Positions 1 to 6,584 are shown, numbered from the stretch's first letter. The stretch: DNA of 23,809 nt from an uncultured Duncaniella sp. (GCA_910588795.1 CAJURI010000040.1:1-23809), one strand, 5' to 3'. A program made the numbers and translations. Notes: generated from the sequence alone by a model not told the origin.

Positions 1-49
1 CACCTGACTGTTAATCAGGGGGTCGTTGGTTCAAGCCCATCCTGAAGCG
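1..49 (+). tRNA. tRNA-Asn (GTT), 3' portion only
   Basis: The window opens inside a tRNA. The anticodon stem CCTGA/TCAGG encloses the loop CTGTTAA, whose anticodon GTT reads asparagine codons. The T loop TTCAAGC lies at 30-36, flanked by GTTGG and CCATC (one T-T mismatch in the T stem). The acceptor 3' strand CTGAAGC is at 42-48 with discriminator G49. CCA is not encoded. The D arm and acceptor 5' strand lie outside the window, so the acceptor pairing cannot be checked. Confidence 0.88.
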
Positions 50-52
50 CAC

Positions 53-90
53 AAATCCTCTGCGAAGTGATTCGCGGAGGATTTTGTTTA
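53..90 (+). terminator. Intrinsic terminator after tRNA-Asn
   Basis: A 14-bp stem (53-66 with 71-84, one G-T wobble) closes a GTGA loop at 67-70 and runs into a T-rich tail (TTTTGTTTAT). It begins four bases after the tRNA discriminator. It also lies just beyond the convergent hepT gene, but the opposite strand lacks a good T-tract. Confidence 0.85.
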
Positions 91-121
91 TAGGGCTGTC
101 AGAATAGTTCCTAAATCCGGC

Positions 122-484
122 TCATACTGTATCCGGCGATATTCCATAGTCATTTATAATTTGATCCACATCTTTTTTGAGTTCGGGTATGTGTCTTATG
201 ACCAGACTCCACAGAAATTCGGGTTTAACGGAATCATAACCGTGTATTATGCGATTGCGTGTATCAATCACCGCTTTTGCATTTGGCAGTGGAAAATCAC
301 GCTGTATTTTCAAAATGCGATTTATGGCTTCCCCCATTATCTCAGCCTTCCGTTCCACGGCACTTCTGCGAAGATAGTCCTTCTCGAAGGCATCATAACG
401 CATTGGATAACCTGTAAAGTAGCTTTCAACTTCTTCAATGGCTCGTTTAACATCGTAAATATAGACCGCTATATATTCATCCAT
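122..484 (-). CDS. hepT: HepT-like HEPN toxin (DUF86) of a type VII MNT-HEPN toxin-antitoxin system
   Basis: This 120-residue helical protein belongs to the HEPN/DUF86 family. The family's RNase motif RX4HXY is intact: R76, H81 and Y83 in RNRIIHGY, preceded by the typical GEAINRI helix around residue 51. In characterised pairs the HEPN partner cuts RNA (some tRNAs) and the MNT partner neutralises it by adenylylating the motif tyrosine; that role is known for the family and inferred here. The start overlaps the end of mntA by 8 bp, so both are read from one mRNA. The gene is visibly AT-richer than the metabolic genes downstream and sits next to a tRNA, which fits horizontal acquisition. The family is confident; activity is untested. 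Confidence 0.88.
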   Translation of the reverse strand: MDEYIAVYIYDVKRAIEEVESYFTGYPMRYDAFEKDYLRRSAVERKAEIMGEAINRILKIQRDFPLPNAKAVIDTRNRIIHGYDSVKPEFLWSLVIRHIPELKKDVDQIINDYGISPDTV

Positions 485-782
485 AAATCAACTGTTTTTT
501 CTTGTCAACCAATGCCTTGAAAATCGGATTAAGATTCTTGCCGTATTCTATCAAATCTACTTTCCTATTGAATAACTGTTCTAATGAATCCTTTAAGTCG
601 AAGTAGTTACTGACATAATCGAACCTGTCATGATCGACCGGCTCAAAGTCCACAAGTAAATCAACATCACTCTGGTCATTGAATCTATCTGTAAGAATAG
701 ATCCAAAGACAGCCAAAGTCTTGACTTTGTGCTTTCGACACAAATCCAGGATATGTTGCAGATTCAGTTCGATCAACTTCAT
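477..782 (-). CDS. mntA: MntA-like minimal nucleotidyltransferase antitoxin
   Basis: This is a 101-residue minimal nucleotidyltransferase of the pol-beta fold. The signature GSX10DXD is complete: G27, S28, D39 and D41 in FGS...SDVD. A third acidic residue, D76 in RKVDLIE, is in the expected place. In MNT-HEPN systems this protein transfers AMP groups to the HEPN tyrosine and blocks toxicity. It is first in the operon and overlaps hepT by 8 bp. The start at 782 lies about 14 nt downstream of the transcription start predicted from the -7 box at 803-810, consistent with a short leader. AT-rich composition matches hepT. Nucleotidyltransferase identity is confident; the antitoxin role is inferred from pairing and motif. 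Confidence 0.88.
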   Translation of the reverse strand: MKLIELNLQHILDLCRKHKVKTLAVFGSILTDRFNDQSDVDLLVDFEPVDHDRFDYVSNYFDLKDSLEQLFNRKVDLIEYGKNLNPIFKALVDKKKQLIYG

Positions 783-802
783 AGTCGATTGTGTTATAGA
801 TG

Positions 803-810
803 CAAAGATA
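803..810 (-). promoter_or_regulatory. -7 box of the mntA-hepT promoter
   Basis: On the minus strand the sequence reads TATCTTTG, matching the Bacteroidota -7 consensus TAnnTTTG. It predicts a transcript starting near 796, about 14 nt before the mntA ATG. No good TTTG -33 element is seen (only a GTTT-like match near 830). A small hairpin CGGCT-ATAA-AGCCG lies upstream at 863-876. Confidence 0.6.
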
Positions 811-1031
811 GTGATTCCTTATGATATAGAAACGATTCCGAAGCAAAAAACGTTTGGTTTCACGGCTATAAAGCCGAAATTTCGATGCGTTGATTTTTGA
901 AAATGTAAAATTTGCGATGTTAAAACTGCTGATGCGATATGGATGTGTCTTCCCGAGGGGATTGACGAACCTGCTTTGGCGCGTTCCTGGAGCGCGATTG
1001 GAGTGGACCGGGTGCACGGGGCTGTATGGTA

Positions 1032-1073
1032 TAAAAAAGGTCCGTAACTCCTTATCGTCAAGGAATGCCGGAC
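1032..1073 (-). terminator. Intrinsic terminator of the orphan minus-strand unit
   Basis: On the minus strand, arms 1073-1060 and 1053-1040 pair at 11 of 14 positions around a GACGAT loop. They are followed by C and then six T residues (plus-strand A33-A38 of this block, 1033-1038). The order stem, then T-tract, holds only on the minus strand. No minus-strand protein gene lies immediately upstream. Confidence 0.7.
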
Positions 1074-1296
1074 TAAAGCCAAAAGGCAATTTGTGATTGA
1101 GGCCTTTGACGACCGGTCAATCCAAATTTAATGTAGAGATTATATCATACTTACACAACACCATTTTTATCAGTGGACTGGCGTCATCCCGACGAAAGTC
1201 ATTGAAGTTGCCTTTGTCCTTAGTCCATAAAAACTAAAATATTTATGTGTAAATCTTTATAAATCCAAGGCGCAACAACTATGGTGCGTTTCTTTC
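1032..1296 (-). ncRNA. Candidate small RNA unit of unknown function
   Basis: A promoter pair at 1333-1302 and an intrinsic terminator at 1073-1032 define a predicted minus-strand transcript of about 265 nt. Near its 3' end three hairpins follow one another: 1088-1100 with 1117-1128 (12 pairs, one bulged base), GCC-AAAA-GGC at 1078-1087, and the terminator stem. A second -7-like box, TAAATTTG at 1130-1123, could give a shorter RNA. One frame stays open for 38 codons (1233-1117) from a stop rather than a start codon, so a decayed gene end is possible. I recognise no known RNA family. It could instead be a dispersed intergenic repeat. Confidence 0.4.
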
Positions 1297-1301
1297 CAAT
1301 G

Positions 1302-1333
1302 CAAATTTAGATACATTCTGCCTGATAGCCAAA
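1302..1333 (-). promoter_or_regulatory. Bacteroidota-type promoter, minus strand, no gene assigned
   Basis: TTTG at 1333-1330 is separated by exactly 20 nt from TAAATTTG at 1309-1302, matching the TTTG-N19/20-TAnnTTTG layout at both elements. It is one of the best -33/-7 pairs in the window. Predicted transcription starts near 1296 and runs toward the terminator at 1073-1032. Confidence 0.55.
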
Positions 1334-1460
1334 CTTATTCACGCTTATTAAGTATTTTTAATATTGTGGAGTGAACAATTTCTATAGTCCTGTGTGCCGA
1401 ACTTTTGTGCAGTGCGATGTGTTTATTCTTATAAATAAAAAACGCATAAAATAACTCACG

Positions 1461-2495
1461 ATGAAACTTCGCTATTTATTGCCAGCCGTCGCAGCGGTGG
1501 TGCTGGGCATCGGGCAGCGGTCCGAGGCCTGTTCGCGCATTCTTTATGTCGGAGACGACAGCCTGCGCATAGTGGGACGCTCGCTTGACTGGAAAACCCC
1601 GATTCCTACAAATATATATGTGTACCCGCGTGGTATGGCCAAGAAGAGCCATTCGCTGGCGGGGGCCATAACGTGGACTTCGAAATACGGATCGGTGTAT
1701 GCCGTCAGCTATGACGGCGGTGTCACGGAAGGTATGAACGAGAAGGGGCTGGTGGTCAACGGTCTGTTCTGCAAGGGGACTGTGTATGAAAATGATTCCA
1801 CCAAAAACCGTCCTCCTATGTCGCTTGCCGTGTTCCCGGCATGGATACTTGATCTGTGTGCCTCGACACCCGAGGCCGTGGCACTTGTGGGCGCCCACGG
1901 ATTCAATATTTCGGGTGCGACGTTTGACGGCGGCACTGTGTCGGCTCTCCATTGGGGGATCACCGATGCCGCCGGCCGGTGTGCGGTGATAGAGTTTGAC
2001 CATGGCAATATAAGAATATATCAGGGCGAGGACATGCCGGCTATGACCAATGATCCTACATTCCCTCAGATGAACGCAATAAATGATTATTGGGAGAAGA
2101 TAGGCGGATCGCATGCGCTGCCGGGCACAGTGAGCAGCCCTGACAGGTTTGTGCGCGGATATTTCTTCGACGGGCATGTCAAGAAGACCGGCGATGCCGA
2201 TCTCGGGGTGTCTATAATACGTTCCATACTCATGAATGTGTCGGTGCCCTACACTTATACGCTCGGAGATGCCAATGTCTCGTCGACGCAGTGGAGGTCA
2301 TTCTCCAATATACGTGACCGCCGTTATTATTTCGATGTCGTCACCAATCCCGGTCTGTTCTATATAGACCTGTCCAAGTGTGATCTCCGCAAGGGTGCCT
2401 CAGTGATGAAACTTGATGTGTCCAAGAGCGGCGATTATGTCGGGGATGTCACATCCAAACTGTTCAAGTCCAGCCCGTTCAATCCAATGTACTGA
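1461..2495 (+). CDS. Secreted linear amide C-N hydrolase, choloylglycine hydrolase family (bile salt hydrolase-like)
   Basis: This 344-residue Ntn-hydrolase has a signal peptide (residues 1-23) ending SEA, directly followed by C24, so signal cleavage itself would expose the N-terminal nucleophile. Relative to classical bile salt hydrolases (C2, R18, D21) the catalytic set keeps exact spacing at C24, R40 and D43 (GRSLDW). N197 in MTNDP and R229 in DRFVR fit the N175 and R228 equivalents. Conserved stretches WTSKYGSV, GMNEKGLV and NDYW, and the overall length, resemble Bacteroides BT2086. Likely substrates are conjugated bile acids or similar N-acyl amides; penicillin V acylase or acyl-homoserine-lactone activity cannot be excluded by sequence. 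The product should act in the periplasm or outside the cell. No operon partner is evident; the MATE gene downstream has its own promoter. Confidence 0.88.
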   Translation: MKLRYLLPAVAAVVLGIGQRSEACSRILYVGDDSLRIVGRSLDWKTPIPTNIYVYPRGMAKKSHSLAGAITWTSKYGSVYAVSYDGGVTEGMNEKGLVVNGLFCKGTVYENDSTKNRPPMSLAVFPAWILDLCASTPEAVALVGAHGFNISGATFDGGTVSALHWGITDAAGRCAVIEFDHGNIRIYQGEDMPAMTNDPTFPQMNAINDYWEKIGGSHALPGTVSSPDRFVRGYFFDGHVKKTGDADLGVSIIRSILMNVSVPYTYTLGDANVSSTQWRSFSNIRDRRYYFDVVTNPGLFYIDLSKCDLRKGASVMKLDVSKSGDYVGDVTSKLFKSSPFNPMY

Positions 2496-2537
2496 TGTCA
2501 GTGCGTCAATAGACGGGTGGTTTTGTTGACCCATAAA

Positions 2538-2579
2538 GAATCCGGTGCGAGAAATTTTTTGTAATTTTGCACCGGATTC
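2538..2579 (+). promoter_or_regulatory. MATE gene promoter embedded in an 11-bp inverted repeat
   Basis: GAATCCGGTGC (2538-2548) is repeated as its exact reverse complement at 2569-2579. The 20-nt spacer contains the -7 box TAATTTTG at 2562-2569, whose last base is the first base of the right arm. The ATG follows at 2586. There is no T-tract after the right arm, so an operator is more likely than a terminator. No convincing -33 element is visible. Confidence 0.6.
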
Positions 2580-2585
2580 ATTGTT

Positions 2586-3956
2586 ATGGACAAGTTTATG
2601 AAAAAGTCCGGACAGGTGGACATGCTTCATGGTCCGCTGTACGGAAAGATCTTTATGTTTTCGGTGCCGCTGATAGCCAGCGGTATATTGCAGCAGTCAT
2701 TCAATGCTGTCGATGTGGCCGTGATAGGCCGCTATTCCACCACTCAGGCCATAGCCGCCGTAGGGAGCAACGGCCCTATCATAAGTATTCTTGTCAATCT
2801 TTTTCTCGGGATTGCCGTAGGCGCGAATGTCGTGATAGCCAACTATCTGGGGCAGCGGCATGATGATGCTGTGAGGCGTTCGGTGTCCACGGTGTCGGTG
2901 GTGTCGGTTGTGTCTGGATTTGTCCTGCTGCTTCTCGGCACGTTGCTTGCCCGCCCGATACTCGAGGCCATGAGCGCGCCGGCTGATGTCATAGATCTTG
3001 CCGAGGAGTATCTCACGATATATTTCTGCGGGATGCCTTTCATGATGGTCTACAATTTCGGTTCGGCCGTGTTCAGGAGCGTGGGCGATACCAGCCTTCC
3101 GTTCTACTCGCTGCTTGTTGCCACGGTGTGCAATCTTGTCCTTGACTGGCTGTTTGTGGCTGTGTTCGGGATGGGGGTCGCAGGCGTGGCGTGGGGAACG
3201 GTCATATCCAACGGAGTTAATGCCGCGATCATAGTCTATTTTCTTACACGCGAGGCGGAGCCTATCACGCTTAGCCTTAAACGCTGGTCGGTGTCGATGC
3301 CTGATCTGAAAAAAATGCTTCAGATCGGTGTCCCGGCAGGTCTGCAGGGGATGGTTTTCTCTGTGTCGAATATCTTTATACAGTCGGCCATCAACCGGTT
3401 TGGCGCGGATGCCATCGCCGGGTCCTCGGCCGCGCTCACATATGAGTCCTATTGCTACTATGTGGTGGTGGCGTTCTGTGCGGCTACAATAGCCTTCACC
3501 GGGCAGAACTATGGTGCGGGCCTGTATCATCGGTGCCGGCGTGTGGCTGTGATATGCATGTTCTACAGCATGGCGGTGTGCGGCGCAGCCAATTTTCTGA
3601 TTATATGGCAGCAGCAGGCATGTATAGGTGTGTTCACCTCCGATCCGGCGGTGATCCATTATGCGGCGGTCAGGTTTCACACGGTGCTTGTGTTCCAGAG
3701 CCTCGCGAGCTCCTATGAGATAGCCGGAGCTTACATGAGGGGACTGGGGTATTCGCTGACACCTATGCTGCTGACTGTGTTCGGGACGTGTGTGCTGCGC
3801 CTTGGATGGGTGTATGTGTTCCCGCGTGTTGACTATTCGTTCCGGACTCTGATGGTGATATATCCTGTCACCTGGATTGTCACGGGCATAGCTGTCATTA
3901 CAGCCGCCGTGATAGTGCAGCGCAAGGCTTTCGCTTTGAAGAACAGGCGGATCTGA
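2586..3956 (+). CDS. MATE family multidrug efflux transporter
   Basis: The 456-residue protein is almost entirely hydrophobic, with about twelve predicted membrane helices in two MatE halves. The N-terminal region MLHGPLYGKIFMFSVPLIAS followed by LQQSFNAVDVAVIGRY is characteristic of the DinF/NorM-type MATE superfamily. Such proteins export cationic drugs, dyes or metabolites using Na+ or H+ gradients; the substrate cannot be deduced. The start at 2586 is a short distance downstream of its own -7 box. The preceding secreted amidase ends 90 bp upstream on the same strand, but promoter placement argues for separate transcription. The perfect inverted repeat at the promoter suggests repressor control. 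The gene ends 20 bp from the convergent RNase H gene. Confidence 0.92.
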   Translation: MDKFMKKSGQVDMLHGPLYGKIFMFSVPLIASGILQQSFNAVDVAVIGRYSTTQAIAAVGSNGPIISILVNLFLGIAVGANVVIANYLGQRHDDAVRRSVSTVSVVSVVSGFVLLLLGTLLARPILEAMSAPADVIDLAEEYLTIYFCGMPFMMVYNFGSAVFRSVGDTSLPFYSLLVATVCNLVLDWLFVAVFGMGVAGVAWGTVISNGVNAAIIVYFLTREAEPITLSLKRWSVSMPDLKKMLQIGVPAGLQGMVFSVSNIFIQSAINRFGADAIAGSSAALTYESYCYYVVVAFCAATIAFTGQNYGAGLYHRCRRVAVICMFYSMAVCGAANFLIIWQQQACIGVFTSDPAVIHYAAVRFHTVLVFQSLASSYEIAGAYMRGLGYSLTPMLLTVFGTCVLRLGWVYVFPRVDYSFRTLMVIYPVTWIVTGIAVITAAVIVQRKAFALKNRRI

Positions 3957-3976
3957 TCAGGCTTCCGTCTCTCGGC

Positions 3977-4615
3977 CTATTTCCTGCCGAAATCGGCCGG
4001 TATCTCCCCCCATGTGTCAGTGTCCCATGTGAGGATGGGGTTGGTGACGGAATTGGCGTTCAGCCATGCGGTGGCGCGGTCGATCATGTCGAAAAGTCCG
4101 GCATTCTGCGGTGTGCGCTGCAGGGTGGTCTTGGGTCGGCGGTTGCGCACCCATGCGCGGGCTGTCCGCGAGTCGGTATAGATAGGCGTGTCAGGGCGTC
4201 CCTGGGCTTTAAGAAGGGCGAGGCCGTGGACGAGCGCGAGGTATTCTCCTATGTTGTTTGTCCCACCTTCGATCGGTCCGATATGGAATATGCGTTCTCC
4301 TGTGCGCACCCACACGCCCTGATATTCTATCGGGCCGGGGTTCTTTGAACATGCCGCATCGACAGCCAGCGAGTCGAGCCGTATGTCGGGGAATGCCTCA
4401 TAGTTGACCGGAGCCGGGCGGTGTCGGGCTATTGAGGCGAGAAGCTCTATCTGTTCTGCCGGATCTCCGCGATATGCTTCCACTGCGGCTTCCTGAGAGT
4501 CGAACGACTTGTATTTCGCTCCCGGATACCCCTTTGTCTGTAGCTCGCATTCTTCCCATGAGTCAAATACCCCTGTGGCATAGCCGTTCCACACTACATA
4601 GAATTTCTTTCGCAT
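3977..4615 (-). CDS. rnhA: Ribonuclease HI with N-terminal hybrid-binding domain
   Basis: This 212-residue protein has two parts. Residues 1-50 (KKFYVVWNGYATGVFDSW ... GYPGAKYKSF) form the small RNase H hybrid-binding / viroplasmin-like domain that grips RNA-DNA hybrids. Residues 80-212 are the RNase H fold, with the catalytic carboxylates D86 (VDAACSKNPG), E124 (IGEYLAL), D148 (YTDSR) and a C-terminal D208 in PADFGRK. It removes RNA from RNA-DNA hybrids in the cytoplasm, including R-loops. It is the last gene of a minus-strand operon, 6 bp after the alanine-dehydrogenase-like gene. The hybrid-binding domain is common in eukaryotic RNase H1 and in Bacteroidota but absent from the E. coli enzyme. 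Identification is firm. Confidence 0.92.
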   Translation of the reverse strand: MRKKFYVVWNGYATGVFDSWEECELQTKGYPGAKYKSFDSQEAAVEAYRGDPAEQIELLASIARHRPAPVNYEAFPDIRLDSLAVDAACSKNPGPIEYQGVWVRTGERIFHIGPIEGGTNNIGEYLALVHGLALLKAQGRPDTPIYTDSRTARAWVRNRRPKTTLQRTPQNAGLFDMIDRATAWLNANSVTNPILTWDTDTWGEIPADFGRK

Positions 4616-4621
4616 GCTTTC

Positions 4622-5809
4622 TCAGGATAGGGTGAGGAATATGGATATGTCGATGCTGCGTGTGCACAGGAGTGCTGCCGCGCGCTGGTGTGCCGGTTTG
4701 CCGAAGAAGGTCAGTGTGGCTTTCTGCATGCCGGGGTGCAGCTTTAGCGCGTTGGACGGACCTTCGCATGTCACGATGCTTTCGAGGAGCGTGAGCAGGG
4801 TGTTGGTCAGTGCCATGGATGCGGTGCGGGCCACCGCGCTCCCTGCATGTACGTAGCATATGCGGTTTTCGCTGCGTAGGGTCACGTCGACCGCGGAGGC
4901 GAAAGCGAGGTCGACAGGTGTCATGGACGGGAAAGCCGAGCCGTCGGCTTCGGCTGTTATGTCAAACGTGAGCACGCCGCGCTTCATCACCGCGGCCGTG
5001 TCGCTGTGAAGTGTGAACGGGGCTGATGTGGGGGTGGCCACCACCACGTCGGCGGCCCGGAGCGCGTTGTCGAAGGTGTGGGGATGGAGCGATGAGGTTA
5101 TGGCCCATGGGCCCAGTTCCTGCGAGGCGCGGCGCAGTGAGTAGACATCGTTGTCGAATATCCTTACTGTGGCACCCAGCCCTACGGCCGAACGTGCCGC
5201 GGCGCATGCCGCTATGCCGGAGCCTATTATCACAACCTCGCACGGTACTATTCCCGCCACCCCTCCGAGCAGTATACCCTTCCCTTTCTGGGAGTCGGCA
5301 AGCAGTGACGACGCTATGGCTATCGAGGCGCGCCCGTCGATCTCGGCAAGAATGTCGGCGAAGGGGGTGTGGCCCCCTTCATCCTCCACAAGGTCGAGTG
5401 CGATGGTTATGACATGGCGTTCGATGAGCTGCCTCATCACGCTCTGGTCGGTGCATGCGGCTTTCAGCAGAGTCAGGAGCATCGCGCCGCGTCGCAGACA
5501 GCGGGCATCGGCGGGAGTCATGCGTGCCGGGTATATCACTATGTCGCATGCCAGGGTCTCGGCTCGGGAGGCTATCTCCACGCCGGTCCTTATGTATTTT
5601 GCATCGTCATAGTGTATTGGGGCAGCGGCCTTTTCCTGCATCTTCACCTTGAAGCCTCTGCGTGTCAGCTGTGCGGCTCCTTCCGGGGTGAGCGGAAATC
5701 GGCGTTCGGCGGGGTCCTCGCAGCGGGGGAGCCCGATGGTGAGCATGCGGCGGCGTGTGCCTGTCTCGCAAGGCTGTTCTACAGCGGTCGGGGTTGAGTC
5801 AGGATTCAT
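4622..5809 (-). CDS. Alanine dehydrogenase / transhydrogenase-like NAD-binding protein with altered active site
   Basis: The 395-residue protein aligns over its length with the alanine dehydrogenase / NAD(P) transhydrogenase alpha fold: an N-terminal RRFPLTPEGAAQL segment (pyruvate-binding R37 kept), the LLGGVAGIVP hinge and a Rossmann motif GSGIAA with FDND ending strand 2. By eye against the M. tuberculosis enzyme recalled from memory, catalytic K75 falls on A95 (IYPARM for LKVKEP) and H96 falls on K116 (LTLLKAAC for FTFLHLAA). It therefore may not interconvert alanine and pyruvate; its reaction is unknown. The start at 5809 overlaps aroK by 11 bp; M22 (5746) is an alternative start nearer the fold. 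It lies between aroK and rnhA in one operon. Confidence 0.75.
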   Translation of the reverse strand: MNPDSTPTAVEQPCETGTRRRMLTIGLPRCEDPAERRFPLTPEGAAQLTRRGFKVKMQEKAAAPIHYDDAKYIRTGVEIASRAETLACDIVIYPARMTPADARCLRRGAMLLTLLKAACTDQSVMRQLIERHVITIALDLVEDEGGHTPFADILAEIDGRASIAIASSLLADSQKGKGILLGGVAGIVPCEVVIIGSGIAACAAARSAVGLGATVRIFDNDVYSLRRASQELGPWAITSSLHPHTFDNALRAADVVVATPTSAPFTLHSDTAAVMKRGVLTFDITAEADGSAFPSMTPVDLAFASAVDVTLRSENRICYVHAGSAVARTASMALTNTLLTLLESIVTCEGPSNALKLHPGMQKATLTFFGKPAHQRAAALLCTRSIDISIFLTLS

Positions 5810-6335
5810 GACTGTGTATGAGTTTCAGGAACCGGTCGACACTTTCGCTTATCTGCCCGGCACTTTCGAGCCGCGAGCTGTCGAAGGTCAGTTTTGCTTT
5901 TGAATAGTGCGGCAGTCTCCATTGCATCTGCCGTGTGATGAATGCGTCAAGTTCGCTGTCGGAGAGCGATGCTATGAGCGGCCTTTTGCTCCTTCCCTCC
6001 ATGAGGCGGGTGAGGAGTGTGGCATGCGGGGCTACGAGATGTACGGTTATGCCCCGGGAGTTCATCACTTCCATATTGTCGCCGAAGCATGGAGTGCCGC
6101 CGCCGCAGGCCACGAGGGTGCCCGGATGGCTGCTGACATCTATCAGAGCCTGCCTCTCCATGGCTCGGAACGCCTCTTCGCCTCTGGTGGCGAATATGTC
6201 TCTGATGCTGCAGCCTGCCGTCTCCTCGATATAGTCGTCAAGGTCTATGAAGCGCACTCCTGTGCGCTCCGCTACAGCCCTGCCGAGTGTGGTCTTGCCG
6301 CAGCCCATGTATCCTATCAGGAAGGTGGTGGTCAT
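5799..6335 (-). CDS. aroK: Shikimate kinase
   Basis: The 178-residue protein is a shikimate kinase, which phosphorylates shikimate to shikimate-3-phosphate in chorismate synthesis. The Walker A motif GYMGCGKT is at residues 8-15, the shikimate-binding DLDD at 31-34, a FRAMER segment near 56-61 supplies the conserved arginine, and ACGGGTP is the glycine-rich shikimate-binding turn. GRSKRPL forms the lid region. Length is normal. It is first in the operon with the alanine-dehydrogenase-like gene (11-bp overlap) and rnhA, under the -7 box at 6413-6420. Chorismate also feeds menaquinone synthesis, and menA lies nearby on the other strand. Confidence 0.95.
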   Translation of the reverse strand: MTTTFLIGYMGCGKTTLGRAVAERTGVRFIDLDDYIEETAGCSIRDIFATRGEEAFRAMERQALIDVSSHPGTLVACGGGTPCFGDNMEVMNSRGITVHLVAPHATLLTRLMEGRSKRPLIASLSDSELDAFITRQMQWRLPHYSKAKLTFDSSRLESAGQISESVDRFLKLIHSHES

Positions 6336-6412
6336 GTCTGGTTATGGAATCTTTGGCGGGATTTGATGATCTGTATGTTTGGTGGGCATTCCGGGAGTGA
6401 CGCCTCTTTCTG

Positions 6413-6420
6413 CAAAGGTA
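6413..6420 (-). promoter_or_regulatory. -7 box of the aroK operon promoter
   Basis: The minus strand reads TACCTTTG, a consensus TAnnTTTG box, followed by GC. It predicts a start near 6406 and a leader of about 70 nt before aroK. The upstream sequence is A/T-rich and no clear TTTG -33 element is seen at 19-20 nt. Confidence 0.65.
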
Positions 6421-6484
6421 GCAAAAATGGGATTTTAACCATTTTTTTGAGCGGTGAAATTTTGTTAAATAGATGTGCAAAAAT

Positions 6485-6515
6485 TGTTTAGTCCCCTTTT
6501 TGTGCGTACCTTTGT
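6485..6515 (+). promoter_or_regulatory. greA promoter (-33 TTG, -7 TACCTTTG)
   Basis: TTG at 6485-6487 is followed after 20 nt by TACCTTTG at 6508-6515. Transcription should start near 6522, giving greA an unusually long leader of about 120 nt. It is divergent to the aroK promoter. Confidence 0.7.
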
Positions 6516-6543
6516 ACACGAAAATTCTGAACGATAAAAGAGT

Positions 6544-6584
6544 AGGGTCTCGTAGCCGGCAGCGTCGAGATTCTAAATTTTTTT
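6544..6584 (+). terminator. Terminator-like hairpin in the greA leader (candidate attenuator)
   Basis: AGGGTCTCG (6544-6552) pairs with CGAGATTCT (6566-6574) as nine pairs including two G-T wobbles, around a 13-nt loop. AAATTTTTTT follows directly at 6575-6584. This is terminator architecture placed between the predicted transcription start and the greA ATG. GAGATT (6567-6572) can alternatively pair with AATCTC (6602-6607), which would break the hairpin. Confidence 0.5.

Larger units (their letters stand above)
783..1460. other. Long intergenic region without a convincing protein gene
   Basis: About 680 nt separate mntA from the hydrolase gene. Several open frames cross it on the minus strand, but they start with TTG, run through a strong terminator hairpin and resemble no family I know. 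What is supported here is the mntA promoter and, on the minus strand, a promoter at 1302-1333 and a terminator at 1032-1073, listed separately. From 1334 to 1460 I see only AT-rich upstream sequence of the hydrolase gene, with no clear TAnnTTTG box on the plus strand. Confidence 0.6.

Noticed and set aside
685..1089. Two overlapping minus-strand open frames (also 819-1082) beginning with TTG
   Set aside because: They run through a strong minus-strand terminator hairpin with T6 and through the mntA promoter, and they resemble no protein family I know. Better explained as non-coding.
1..1460. Integrative element with an att site at tRNA-Asn
   Set aside because: No integrase and no repeated tRNA 3' end were found in the window; only position and AT-richness hint at it.
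1476..2177. 233-codon antisense open frame opposite the choloylglycine hydrolase
   Set aside because: Shadow of a motif-complete gene in GC-rich DNA; composition is not protein-like.
2538..2579. Inverted repeat read as a terminator for the hydrolase gene
   Set aside because: No T-tract follows the right arm and a -7 box sits within the spacer, with the MATE start 7 nt downstream.
2697..3680. 327-codon antisense open frame opposite the MATE gene
   Set aside because: It mirrors the codon structure of a clear membrane transporter, is rich in His/Arg/Pro and has no promoter or family signal.
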